Positions 54,262 through 64,000 of a DNA stretch of 64,000 bases are shown here, piece after piece (position 1 is the stretch's first letter; each line of letters opens with the position of its first letter). The notes below the pieces were generated by a model that was given only the letters and a program-made list of their open reading frames with translations, did not search any database and was not told the origin of the DNA. The position numbers and the translations under genes are program-made. Origin of the DNA: Lentibacillus lipolyticus (GTDB taxonomy: Bacteria > Bacillota > Bacilli > Bacillales > Amphibacillaceae). Where the stretch lies: assembly GCA_004145795.1 (NCBI GenBank), contig SEIO01000002.1, positions 1 through 64,000 on the forward strand, given 5' to 3'.

Positions 54262-54795
54262 ATGCGCCGTACGAAACAATATTCTGTCAGCCATGCTAAT
54301 TCGCTTTGGCAAATATATAAAACCGTGCCTTTCTGGAAGGTTATGAAGAATTTTATGGCTATTCAGCTGGGCAGATACATGCCGTTTCTACGGGTGAAAA
54401 ATTGGATTTATCGGACATTTTTGCGTATGGATATCGGGGACAGAACCGCGTTCGCCCTGATGGTCATGCCAGATATTATGTTCCCTGAAAAAATTGCGGT
54501 GGGTGCTAACAGTGTTATCGGTTACAACACAACTATTCTCGCCCATGAGTACTTAATTCGTGAATACCGAATTGGGGAAGTGGTAATTGGCAGTGATGTT
54601 ATGATTGGTGCCAATGCCACTATTCTTCCCGGTGTCATAATTGGTGATGGTGCTGTTGTTTCAGCGGGAACATTAGTCCACAAGGATGTGGAGCCGGGAT
54701 CGTTTGTCGGTGGGAATCCGATGCAGGTGATCCGCACAAAAGAAGAGATGGAGGCTCACAGAGATAAACGCAATGAGAAAGGTGATGAATCATGA
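54262..54795 (+). CDS. yvoF: Left-handed beta-helix acyltransferase (YvoF)
   Basis: A 177-residue hexapeptide-repeat acyltransferase. Repeats such as IGSDVMIGANATILPGVIIGDGAVVSAGTLVHKDV form the beta helix; catalytic-type H in AHEYLIREY. Acceptor unknown. Three bp after ppaX and overlapping glpP by 4 bp. Confidence 0.85.
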   Translation: MRRTKQYSVSHANSLWQIYKTVPFWKVMKNFMAIQLGRYMPFLRVKNWIYRTFLRMDIGDRTAFALMVMPDIMFPEKIAVGANSVIGYNTTILAHEYLIREYRIGEVVIGSDVMIGANATILPGVIIGDGAVVSAGTLVHKDVEPGSFVGGNPMQVIRTKEEMEAHRDKRNEKGDES

Positions 54796-55337
54796 ACATG
54801 CCAACTGGTATTCTCCCGGCAGTCCGCAACATGAAAGATTTTGAGAAAGCTTTGGAGTCGAAACATCATTCCGTTGTTTTTCTAGAAACACGGCTTGCCC
54901 AGTTAAAAAGCCTGGTTAAGTATGCGAAACGGGCAAATAAGGATGTGTTAATCCATTTTGATTTAATTCAGGGTCTGAAAGCCGATGAGTATGGAATGGA
55001 ATTTTTACTACGTGAAATAAAGCCGGATGGAATTATCTCAACCAGAGGCAACACAATTAAACTTGCAAAAAAACATAAATTGCTTGCTATCCAGCGAATG
55101 TTTTTACTTGATAGTATGGCGGTGGAGCATAATTTAAAACTTATAGACCGCTTTCAACCCGATTGTGTAGAACTTTTACCGGGACTTATTCCCGATATTA
55201 TCGAACAAATTCACAGCGAAACAAAAATTCCTGTTATTGCGGGGGGGCTTGTCAGGAGTAAAGAAGAAGTTTCTTCAGCGTTGGATGCGGGTGCGGCAGC
55301 TGTATCAACATCGAACCCCGAATTGTGGAATAATTAA
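54792..55337 (+). CDS. glpP: Glycerol-3-phosphate-responsive antiterminator GlpP
   Basis: A 181-residue RNA-binding antiterminator. With glycerol-3-phosphate it prevents termination in glp leaders. TIM-barrel type fold with VIHFDLIQGLKADEYG-like segment (LIHFDLIQGLKADE), ISTRGNTIKLAKKH and PVIAGGLVRSKEEV. ATG overlaps the yvoF stop (ATGA). Likely targets are the leaders at 55505 and 59804. Confidence 0.93.
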   Translation: MNMPTGILPAVRNMKDFEKALESKHHSVVFLETRLAQLKSLVKYAKRANKDVLIHFDLIQGLKADEYGMEFLLREIKPDGIISTRGNTIKLAKKHKLLAIQRMFLLDSMAVEHNLKLIDRFQPDCVELLPGLIPDIIEQIHSETKIPVIAGGLVRSKEEVSSALDAGAAAVSTSNPELWNN

Positions 55338-55450
55338 ACTTGATTTTTAATCATAGCACTGATTCAATTTAACAAAAATTCTTTGTTTCCGTAACCGGAA
55401 AGATGTGCTTAATTAAATTTACACTGGTTAGTTAAGTTGATGAATTTCTG

Positions 55451-55479
55451 TTGACTCTATACGGAAAAACGCTTACAAT
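55451..55479 (+). promoter_or_regulatory. Promoter of glpT with overlapping cre-like site
   Basis: -35 TTGACT (55451-55456), 17 bp, -10 TACAAT (55474-55479). The overlapping GAAAAACGCTTACA (about 55464-55477) matches the CcpA cre consensus TGAAARCGYTTWCA except the first two bases, so glucose repression is likely. Confidence 0.6.
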
Positions 55480-55504
55480 AAAGTACACAAGTTAAAATGG
55501 TGAA

Positions 55505-55578
55505 TGGAGATTTGGAGACCCAACTATTTTGCACCTCCGTTTTGGGGGGGGGTGCCGAATTAGTGTGGGTTTTTTTAT
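55505..55578 (+). promoter_or_regulatory. GlpP antitermination leader of glpT
   Basis: Tandem TGGAGA-N2-TGGAGA (55505-55518) immediately before a terminator: ACCCA / TGGGT outer and GCACC / GGTGC inner stems, then TTTTTTT. A run of 9 G (55544-55552) lies in the stem. The same tandem motif occurs in the glpD leader. GlpP binding here should allow read-through when glycerol-3-phosphate is present. Confidence 0.7.
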
Positions 55579-55747
55579 TGGAGATAGAAGCGAATAGGAC
55601 TACGAATTTTTTCGTCACCTGCTAACAATAAAGTTCTTCAATGTACTCCACTAAGGAGGTGTATAACATTTAAGAGATTAGCAATTAGTAAATGAATTAT
55701 AGGATTAGAGCATCAGATATTTGTGAACACCGCGAGGAGGAAATCAT

Positions 55748-57112
55748 ATGTTAAAACTCTTTAAACCTGCTCCAGAAGTGGACAGGCTACCTAAAGAAGA
55801 GATTGATTCGGAGTATAAGAAACTTCGGCTTCAGGTATTTATGGGTATATTTATTGGTTATGCTGCTTACTATCTTATTCGGAAAAACTTCTCTATAGCT
55901 ATGCCATATCTACAAGAGGAGGGTTTTACCAAAGGTGAGTTGGGACTTGCATTATCCGCTATTTCTATTGCTTATGGGATAAGTAAATTTGTAATGGGAA
56001 CTGTATCGGATAGGAGTAATGCACGGTATTTTTTAGTTACTGGTTTACTCTTGTCAGCGATTTTAAATTTACTAATAGGATTTATACCATTTTTTACATC
56101 AACAGTTACGATTATGTTTATTATGTTATTCATAAATGGTTGGGTACAAGGTATGGGCTGGCCTCCTTCAGGTCGAGTTCTTGCACATTGGTTTAGCGTA
56201 AGTGAAAGAGGAACAAAAACGTCTGTTTGGAATGTGGCTCATAATGTTGGTGGAGGACTAATGGCACCGCTGGCAATTGCTGGAGTGTCAATAATTACCA
56301 CCTATTTTGGCGCAAACTTTATTGGGTTTGAAGGTGTATTTATATTACCTGCATTAGTTGCAATTGTGATTGCTGTTATCGCATTTTTGTTAATTCGTGA
56401 TACACCACAATCCGTCGGTCTACCTCCTATTGAGGAGTATCGTAATGATTATCCGGGTAAATCGAAAAAAACATTCGAAAAAGAATTTACAACAAAAGAG
56501 ATTCTCTTCAAATACGTATTAAATAATAAATGGGTTTGGGCAATAGCTATTGCCAATATTTTCGTTTACTTCGTCCGCTATGGTGTGCTTGATTGGGCAC
56601 CGACTTACTTGAGTGAAGAAAAGGGATTCAGTATGAGCGAATCCAGTTTAGCTTACTTTTTGTATGAATGGGCAGGTATTCCTGGAACATTGTTATGTGG
56701 TTGGATCTCGGATAAATTGTTTAAAGGTCGTCGTGGTCCAGCTGGTGTTGTATTTATGATTGGTGTGTTTGTGGCAGTATTAGTTTATTGGTTTAATCCT
56801 GCAGGAAACCCATTAATTGATCAGTTTGCTTTGATTGCAATTGGTTTCCTAATTTATGGACCGGTAATGTTAATTGGCTTGCAGGCGCTTGACTACGTTC
56901 CGAAAAAAGCTGCTGGTACGGCAGCTGGATTAACTGGTTTATTTGGTTATTTAGGTGGCTCCGTAGCTGCAAATGCAATTATGGGCTCTATTGTAGAAGT
57001 TTCTGGCTGGGATGCAGGATTTATGATGATATCCGGATCTTGTGTACTTGCCATACTTCTTTTTGCTCTCACATGGAATGTACGTGGGCAAGAAGTGGTA
57101 AAAACGTATTAA
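55748..57112 (+). CDS. glpT: Glycerol-3-phosphate transporter
   Basis: A 454-residue MFS protein of the organophosphate:phosphate antiporter family importing glycerol-3-phosphate. Twelve helices; signature motif [18 protein letters not shown] in the first half and [21 protein letters not shown], typical of GlpT/UhpT. SD GAGGAGG. Codon use is visibly more A/T at third positions than in neighbours, and it sits between glpP and glpF, which are adjacent in B. subtilis, so it may be a later insertion. Confidence 0.93.
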   Translation: MLKLFKPAPEVDRLPKEEIDSEYKKLRLQVFMGIFIGYAAYYLIRKNFSIAMPYLQEEGFTKGELGLALSAISIAYGISKFVMGTVSDRSNARYFLVTGLLLSAILNLLIGFIPFFTSTVTIMFIMLFINGWVQGMGWPPSGRVLAHWFSVSERGTKTSVWNVAHNVGGGLMAPLAIAGVSIITTYFGANFIGFEGVFILPALVAIVIAVIAFLLIRDTPQSVGLPPIEEYRNDYPGKSKKTFEKEFTTKEILFKYVLNNKWVWAIAIANIFVYFVRYGVLDWAPTYLSEEKGFSMSESSLAYFLYEWAGIPGTLLCGWISDKLFKGRRGPAGVVFMIGVFVAVLVYWFNPAGNPLIDQFALIAIGFLIYGPVMLIGLQALDYVPKKAAGTAAGLTGLFGYLGGSVAANAIMGSIVEVSGWDAGFMMISGSCVLAILLFALTWNVRGQEVVKTY

Positions 57113-57151
57113 TGTCTATTAGCGTTTCTTGACAAACCAAAATTTATCAAA

Positions 57152-57187
57152 GGAAGAGGGGACTAACGAAATGTAGTGCCCTCTTTC
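57152..57187 (+). terminator. Terminator after glpT
   Basis: GAAGAGGG / CCCTCTTTC stem with short T-run. Confidence 0.65.
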
Positions 57188-57363
57188 TATTTATCCGTTC
57201 AACCTTGGATATTTCTGAGCGGCAAGGCACAAATTGCCAAAGCCGTTAATGCAAACATTGATTTCATTGGACCAAGCTCCGGACGGGTATCCAATTTTAT
57301 GGCGGAGCATCGAAAATTTTTGTATTTAATCCGCATGGTTTAGTGCGAAGCTGCGTCTTCACC

Positions 57364-57369
57364 TATAAT
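57364..57369 (+). promoter_or_regulatory. Possible -10 of glpFK
   Basis: TATAAT 37 bp before glpF, without a clear -35. No tandem TGGAGA motif or terminator is present between it and glpF. Confidence 0.35.
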
Positions 57370-57405
57370 GGACTAACTTGATGGATGAAAAGAGGAGTGT
57401 TTATT

Positions 57406-58224
57406 ATGCCTGAATTTTTGGCTGAACTTATTGGTACCATGATATTAATCATCTTAGGAGGTGGCGTTGTTGCTGGTGTGGTTTTAAAAAAATCGAAAGC
57501 GGAAGGGACCGGCTGGGTGTTAATCACCATTGGCTGGGGTTTAGGTGTTACAATGGGGGTATACGCGGTAGGCCAGTTTACAGGAGCGCATATTAATCCC
57601 GCTGTGACACTTGGCTTTGCCGCTGCAGGTGAGTTCCCGTGGGCAAAGGTTCCCATGTATATAAGTGCTCAATTGATAGGCGCTTTAATTGGGGCAGTGA
57701 TTGTATTCTTCAACTACTTGCCGCATTGGAAAGAAACAGAAGATAAAGTGGCAAAACGGGATGTGTATTGCACAACTCCTGCCATCCGCAGCCAATTTTC
57801 CAATTTGGTGAGCGAGATGATTGGTACCTTTGTTCTGTTAATGGGACTCATGTTTATTGGTGCAAATGATTTTACGGAAGGACTTAATCCGCTGATAGTT
57901 GGTTTATTAATCGTTGCCATTGGCATGTCATTAGGCGGTACAACCGGATATGCAATTAACCCGGCGCGTGACCTCGGACCAAGAATTGCTCACGCGTTAC
58001 TGCCAATTCCAGAAAAGGGCAGATCGGATTGGGGTTATTCATGGATCCCAGTTGTTGGTCCAATTTTAGGTGGAATATATGGTGCCTTATTTTATAATGC
58101 CATGTTTCTTGGTGAGTTTTCGGTTCTGTTCTGGACTTTAAGTGCTGTTGTTGTGTTCATTTTTATTGGTGCCGCAGCAACAGAATTGAGGAAAGAGGAT
58201 ACTTCGGAAAAAAATTTTAGCTGA
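57406..58224 (+). CDS. glpF: Glycerol uptake facilitator
   Basis: An aquaglyceroporin channel of 272 residues, six helices and two half helices. NPA motifs: AHINPAVTLG and YAINPARDLGPR, the Asp after NPAR marking a glycerol channel. ATG 57406 follows AAAGAGGAG; in-frame 57385 has no SD. Forms an operon with glpK 24 bp downstream. Confidence 0.95.
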   Translation: MPEFLAELIGTMILIILGGGVVAGVVLKKSKAEGTGWVLITIGWGLGVTMGVYAVGQFTGAHINPAVTLGFAAAGEFPWAKVPMYISAQLIGALIGAVIVFFNYLPHWKETEDKVAKRDVYCTTPAIRSQFSNLVSEMIGTFVLLMGLMFIGANDFTEGLNPLIVGLLIVAIGMSLGGTTGYAINPARDLGPRIAHALLPIPEKGRSDWGYSWIPVVGPILGGIYGALFYNAMFLGEFSVLFWTLSAVVVFIFIGAAATELRKEDTSEKNFS

Positions 58225-58236
58225 GAATCTTTATAG

Positions 58237-59742
<1,506 letters not shown>

Positions 59743-59752
59743 CGATTTCAGC

Positions 59753-59781
59753 TTGGCAATCGAATAAAAGTATGGTACATT
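59753..59781 (+). promoter_or_regulatory. Promoter of glpD
   Basis: -35 TTGGCA (59753-59758), 17 bp, -10 TACATT (59776-59781), just before the antitermination leader. Confidence 0.6.
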
Positions 59782-59803
59782 GGAAATAAGTTAATAGCTG
59801 TGT

Positions 59804-59874
59804 TGGAGAAATGGAGAAACCACAAACACTAATGATGTCTTAGTCATTAGTCCGATTTGTGGTTTCTTTTTTTG
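59804..59874 (+). promoter_or_regulatory. GlpP antitermination leader of glpD
   Basis: Tandem TGGAGA-N2-TGGAGA (59804-59817) runs straight into a strong terminator: AAACCACAAA / TTTGTGGTTT with inner ACTAATGA / TCATTAGT, then T7. Same layout as the glpT leader. Confidence 0.8.
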
Positions 59875-59952
59875 TTTAGTGAAAAATAGGGAATACATGA
59901 AATAGAACTTTTCAGGTTAAGGATAGGTATAGACGACAAGGAGTGAGTAATT

Positions 59953-61614
59953 ATGACCAAATTTTCAAGTCATCAGCGTGAGAGTAATTTTCGGCAAATC
60001 GAAACCAATCGACTTGATGTGCTCGTGATTGGCGGTGGGATTACTGGTGCCGGCATTGCACTGGATGCCTCTGTACGCGGGTTAAATACGGCCGTTGTGG
60101 AAATGCAGGATTTTGCAGCAGGAACATCAAGCAGATCAACGAAGCTGGTCCATGGTGGTTTGCGTTATTTAAAGCAATTTGAAGTAAAAATGGTTGCAGA
60201 AGTCGGAAAGGAACGAGCGATTGTTTACGAAAACGGTCCACATGTGACGACTCCTGAGTGGATGATGCTTCCGTTTTATAAAGGCGGTACATTTGGTCCG
60301 TTCACGACAAATATTGGATTACGGGTCTACGACTTCCTGGCTGGTGTCAAAAAAAAGGAACGCCGGAAAATGCTCAGTCCGGATGAGGCAGTGGCTAAAG
60401 AACCACTCGTTAAGGGTGATGGTCTCAAAGGTGCAGGGTTTTATGTGGAATATAAGACAGATGATGCCCGACTGACGATTGAGGTAATGAAGAAAGCGGT
60501 CGAGAAGGGGGCACATGCCCTGAATTACGCAAAGGTTGTGGATTTCATTTATGATAATGGGAAAATAACCGGAGCTGTGGTGGAAGATCAAATTACAGGT
60601 GCACACCATCATGTTTATGCCAAAAAAATAGTGAATGCAGGCGGCCCGTGGGTGGATGATCTCCGGGAAATAGACGGATCCAAAAAAGGAAAAAACCTGC
60701 AGCTAACCAAAGGTGTTCATTTAATTTTTCAAAAAGAGCGTTTTCCGCTTAAGCAGGCCATTTATTTTGATGCTCCCGATGGGCGGATGATTTTCGCCAT
60801 CCCCCGCAACAAAAAAACGTATGTTGGCACAACGGATACGAGTTATAAAGGGGATATTGCCCATCCACAAATGACCGAAGCTGATCGGGATTATTTAATA
60901 GAAGCGATTAACTATATGTTCCCATCACTCGAAATAACGCAGGATGATGTTGATTCAAGCTACGCAGGACTAAGACCGTTGATTGCGGAAGAAGGAAAAG
61001 ATGACCCTGATGAGATCTCCCGTAAAGACGAAATATTTATCTCAGATTCCGGCTTGATTTCCATGGCCGGCGGGAAATTAACCGGATACCGCAAAATGGC
61101 CGAACAGGCAGTTGGTACCGTGGTGAAACAGCTGAAAGAGGAAGAAGGCATCCTTTACGGTGAATCAGAAACAGAGCACTTGCCTATTTCTGGTGGAGAA
61201 GTAGGAGGGTCGAAGGGATTTCAGCAATTAAAGGACCGCAAAATCGCCGAAATGACAGCATTAGGTGCAGATGAAGAAACAGCTTCATTCTTTATCCAGC
61301 GATACGGCGCCAATATTGACAAAGTCTTGGAACTATACCAGGAAAGAAAAGCAGCTGCCAAGGAAGCTGGAATTGATCCTTTTGTGTTTGCGGAACTGAT
61401 TTATGCTATGGAGTATGAAATGTCGTATAAACCGGTTGACTTTTTTGTACGGCGAACAGGTGCATTGTTTTTCGACATCGACTTTGTGCGAACCCATAAG
61501 GATAATGTTATCAACTATATGGCAGAAACATTGCAATGGCAGGACGATCAAAAAGAGCGCTATACAGATGAGCTTGAACAACTATTGTATGAAGCGGTAA
61601 ATCCAATCGAATAA
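59953..61614 (+). CDS. glpD: Aerobic glycerol-3-phosphate dehydrogenase
   Basis: FAD enzyme at the membrane, oxidising glycerol-3-phosphate to DHAP and passing electrons to quinone. 553 residues. FAD site VIGGGITGAGIALDASVRG near residue 26, GTSSRSTKLVHGGLRYL, and the C-terminal DAO domain. SD AAGGAG. Controlled by the GlpP leader upstream. Confidence 0.97.
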   Translation: MTKFSSHQRESNFRQIETNRLDVLVIGGGITGAGIALDASVRGLNTAVVEMQDFAAGTSSRSTKLVHGGLRYLKQFEVKMVAEVGKERAIVYENGPHVTTPEWMMLPFYKGGTFGPFTTNIGLRVYDFLAGVKKKERRKMLSPDEAVAKEPLVKGDGLKGAGFYVEYKTDDARLTIEVMKKAVEKGAHALNYAKVVDFIYDNGKITGAVVEDQITGAHHHVYAKKIVNAGGPWVDDLREIDGSKKGKNLQLTKGVHLIFQKERFPLKQAIYFDAPDGRMIFAIPRNKKTYVGTTDTSYKGDIAHPQMTEADRDYLIEAINYMFPSLEITQDDVDSSYAGLRPLIAEEGKDDPDEISRKDEIFISDSGLISMAGGKLTGYRKMAEQAVGTVVKQLKEEEGILYGESETEHLPISGGEVGGSKGFQQLKDRKIAEMTALGADEETASFFIQRYGANIDKVLELYQERKAAAKEAGIDPFVFAELIYAMEYEMSYKPVDFFVRRTGALFFDIDFVRTHKDNVINYMAETLQWQDDQKERYTDELEQLLYEAVNPIE

Positions 61615-61666
61615 TAAGCCGAACTAATTGATTTTCCAGCCATGCAAATGGATTCAAGAAAACGGG

Positions 61667-61713
61667 AAAAGCAGTTCCTAATCCAAGCAATACGAAAAGG
61701 GACTGCTTTTTTT
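61667..61713 (+). terminator. Terminator after glpD
   Basis: AAAAGCAGTTCC / GGGACTGCTTTT stem, then TTT. Confidence 0.8.
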
Positions 61714-61793
61714 GTCTTTAAAAAACATATATTATTCGTCCGTCAATTATGGTATACTTTGTTCGGCAAGATTTGACAAACAGGGGTGCTGAC

Positions 61794-62801
61794 ATGAAAC
61801 AAAATGATAAAGCAACACCAGCTAAAGAAAATATTATCCCCTTTATTCCGGACGGAGATTTTTATTTTACGAAAGGCATCGAAGCTTTTCAGAAGCGAAA
61901 GTTTGATATTGCAATCAAGTGGCTGCGGAAGGCGATAGAGGCCGAACCCAAGAATCCGCTTTATCAGTGCCAGCTGTCAATCGTTTATACGGAACTTGGA
62001 TCGTACCATCTGGCCAATCAATTATTGACGGAAGTATTGGAAGCGTCGGAAGGACAATACACCGATTGTTACTACTTGCTTGCAAATAATTACGCCCATT
62101 TGGGGCTCTTGAATGATGCAAAAAAATATGCGGAATCATATATTGATAAAGAACCTAATGGCGATTTGCGTGAAGATGCCGAACATTTGATTGAATTAAC
62201 GACGGTTGATGATAACCAGGGTGAAGACGAGTGGGAATTTGAGGAAGAAGATGAATTGCTGGTTTATCAGGAGACCGTGTTTTACCATATGGAGCATAAA
62301 GAATGGGATAAGGCACTTCCGCTGCTTGAAGAAATGACAGCATTATTCCCGGAACATACGAATATCAACCATGATTATGCGTATGCTTTATTCTTTGCCG
62401 GTTACGAAAACGATGCGGTGGAAATGGAAAAGGAATTGCTTGATGAATATCCCGGTTCTTTGCAGAGTCACAGCAACCTTGCTGTGTTTTATCATGAATG
62501 GGATCGGCCGGAGGAATATCATTTGCATGCACACGCATTAATGAATGTATATCCGGTACATGAACAGCAAAAACTTCGAATAGCAGTTACGTTTGCACAA
62601 ACCGGTGCACATGAAGCAGCCTATGCAAGATTCAGAACAATCAATGAGGCACAAGTGAAAAATCATCTTTCTTATTATAAATGGTACAGTATTGCAGCGT
62701 ATAAACTAGGCAAGCCTTCAAAGGCACTTTCGATATGGGAGCGGGGCTGCAGACGGCATGCTGCACTCGCAGAGGAGAAAGGACCATGGGGTGCGGACTG
62801 A
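61794..62801 (+). CDS. yvcD: TPR repeat protein YvcD
   Basis: A 335-residue cytoplasmic protein with several tetratricopeptide-like helix pairs (for example FYFTKGIEAFQKRKFDIAIKWLRKAIEAEPKNPLY) and an acidic middle (EDEWEFEEEDELL). TPR proteins bind partners; the partner is unknown. The yvcD-trxB neighbour order is conserved in bacilli. ATG 61794 follows AGGGGTG. Confidence 0.8.
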   Translation: MKQNDKATPAKENIIPFIPDGDFYFTKGIEAFQKRKFDIAIKWLRKAIEAEPKNPLYQCQLSIVYTELGSYHLANQLLTEVLEASEGQYTDCYYLLANNYAHLGLLNDAKKYAESYIDKEPNGDLREDAEHLIELTTVDDNQGEDEWEFEEEDELLVYQETVFYHMEHKEWDKALPLLEEMTALFPEHTNINHDYAYALFFAGYENDAVEMEKELLDEYPGSLQSHSNLAVFYHEWDRPEEYHLHAHALMNVYPVHEQQKLRIAVTFAQTGAHEAAYARFRTINEAQVKNHLSYYKWYSIAAYKLGKPSKALSIWERGCRRHAALAEEKGPWGAD

Positions 62802-62834
62802 ATCCTTCGTTTAAGGGTATGAGCATAACATTAG

Positions 62835-63854
<1,020 letters not shown>

Positions 63855-64000
63855 TTGTTTTGTTCTTTTAAAAGTGACTGCTGAGATGGCGCAGGAGACG
63901 GTGCCCGAAACCGTCCCCGCCCGTTCTGCCAGGGAATTGGGTGTTTATTACAGCCAATTCTGCTGAAAGTAATTGCTTCTTAACGACGCTGTAACACGCA
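63855..64000. other. Region after trxB
   Basis: Two inverted repeats: GACGGT / ACCGTC (about 63898-63915) and AATTGG / CCAATT (about 63935-63959). No gene visible before the window ends. They may be a terminator or the leader of the next gene. Confidence 0.4.

Overview
The window is chromosomal DNA of a low-to-middle G+C Firmicute of the family Bacillaceae. Gene order follows the Bacillus subtilis degS/degU - comF - late flagellar genes - hpf - secA - prfB - cccB - ftsEX - ctpB/minJ - uvrBA - hprK-lgt-ppaX - trxB chromosome arm almost gene for gene. Many TTG/GTG starts with strong Shine-Dalgarno (SD) sequences, lipoprotein c551 and a bacillithiol gene agree with this. A salt-tolerant relative such as Lentibacillus, Virgibacillus or Oceanobacillus is my guess from gene content, not a proven assignment. 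No rRNA or tRNA genes were seen.

Layout. 1-2282: leader and a 32-repeat type I-C-like CRISPR array whose cas genes should lie left of the window. 2.5-7.8 kb: a P-loop ATPase, an OPT peptide transporter and a pair of zinc-ribbon proteins. 7.9-12.7 kb: envelope and regulation (PBP3-like lipoprotein, SinR, ECF sigma/anti-sigma, VanZ-like protein). 13-15.7 kb: nagAB and a YigZ protein. 15.8-20.9 kb: DegS/DegU, DegV, ComFA/ComFC. 20.9-27.2 kb: late flagellar operon, in which flagellin (hag) and the filament cap (fliD) are missing from their usual places although their chaperones fliS and fliT remain. 27.4-32.5 kb: hpf, secA, prfB with its programmed frameshift. 32.6-39.3 kb: cytochrome c551, FtsEX with an M23 murein hydrolase, CtpB and MinJ.

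39.4-43.5 kb is the most unusual part: a partial denitrification island. It has a CuA subunit, a heme-copper subunit I that lacks the active-site tyrosine of O2 reductases (so probably a CuA-type nitric oxide reductase), a small unrecognised membrane protein, and a lipoprotein copper nitrite reductase (NirK). Both transcription units carry a GTGAT-N4-ATCAC palindrome centred 41.5 bp before the predicted start, the position used by Fnr/Crp-type activators, so nitrite to NO to N2O reduction is probably switched on together under low oxygen.

44-55 kb: LexA-controlled uvrBA, bacillithiol deacetylase, PspC/YvlD, and hprK-lgt-yvoD-ppaX-yvoF. 54.8-61.6 kb: a glycerol/glycerol-3-phosphate regulon (glpP, glpT, glpF, glpK, glpD). 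Leaders of glpT and glpD share a tandem TGGAGA motif in front of terminators and are likely GlpP antitermination targets. 61.8-64 kb: TPR protein and thioredoxin reductase. Starts were re-chosen from SD spacing where the longest open frame had no SD.
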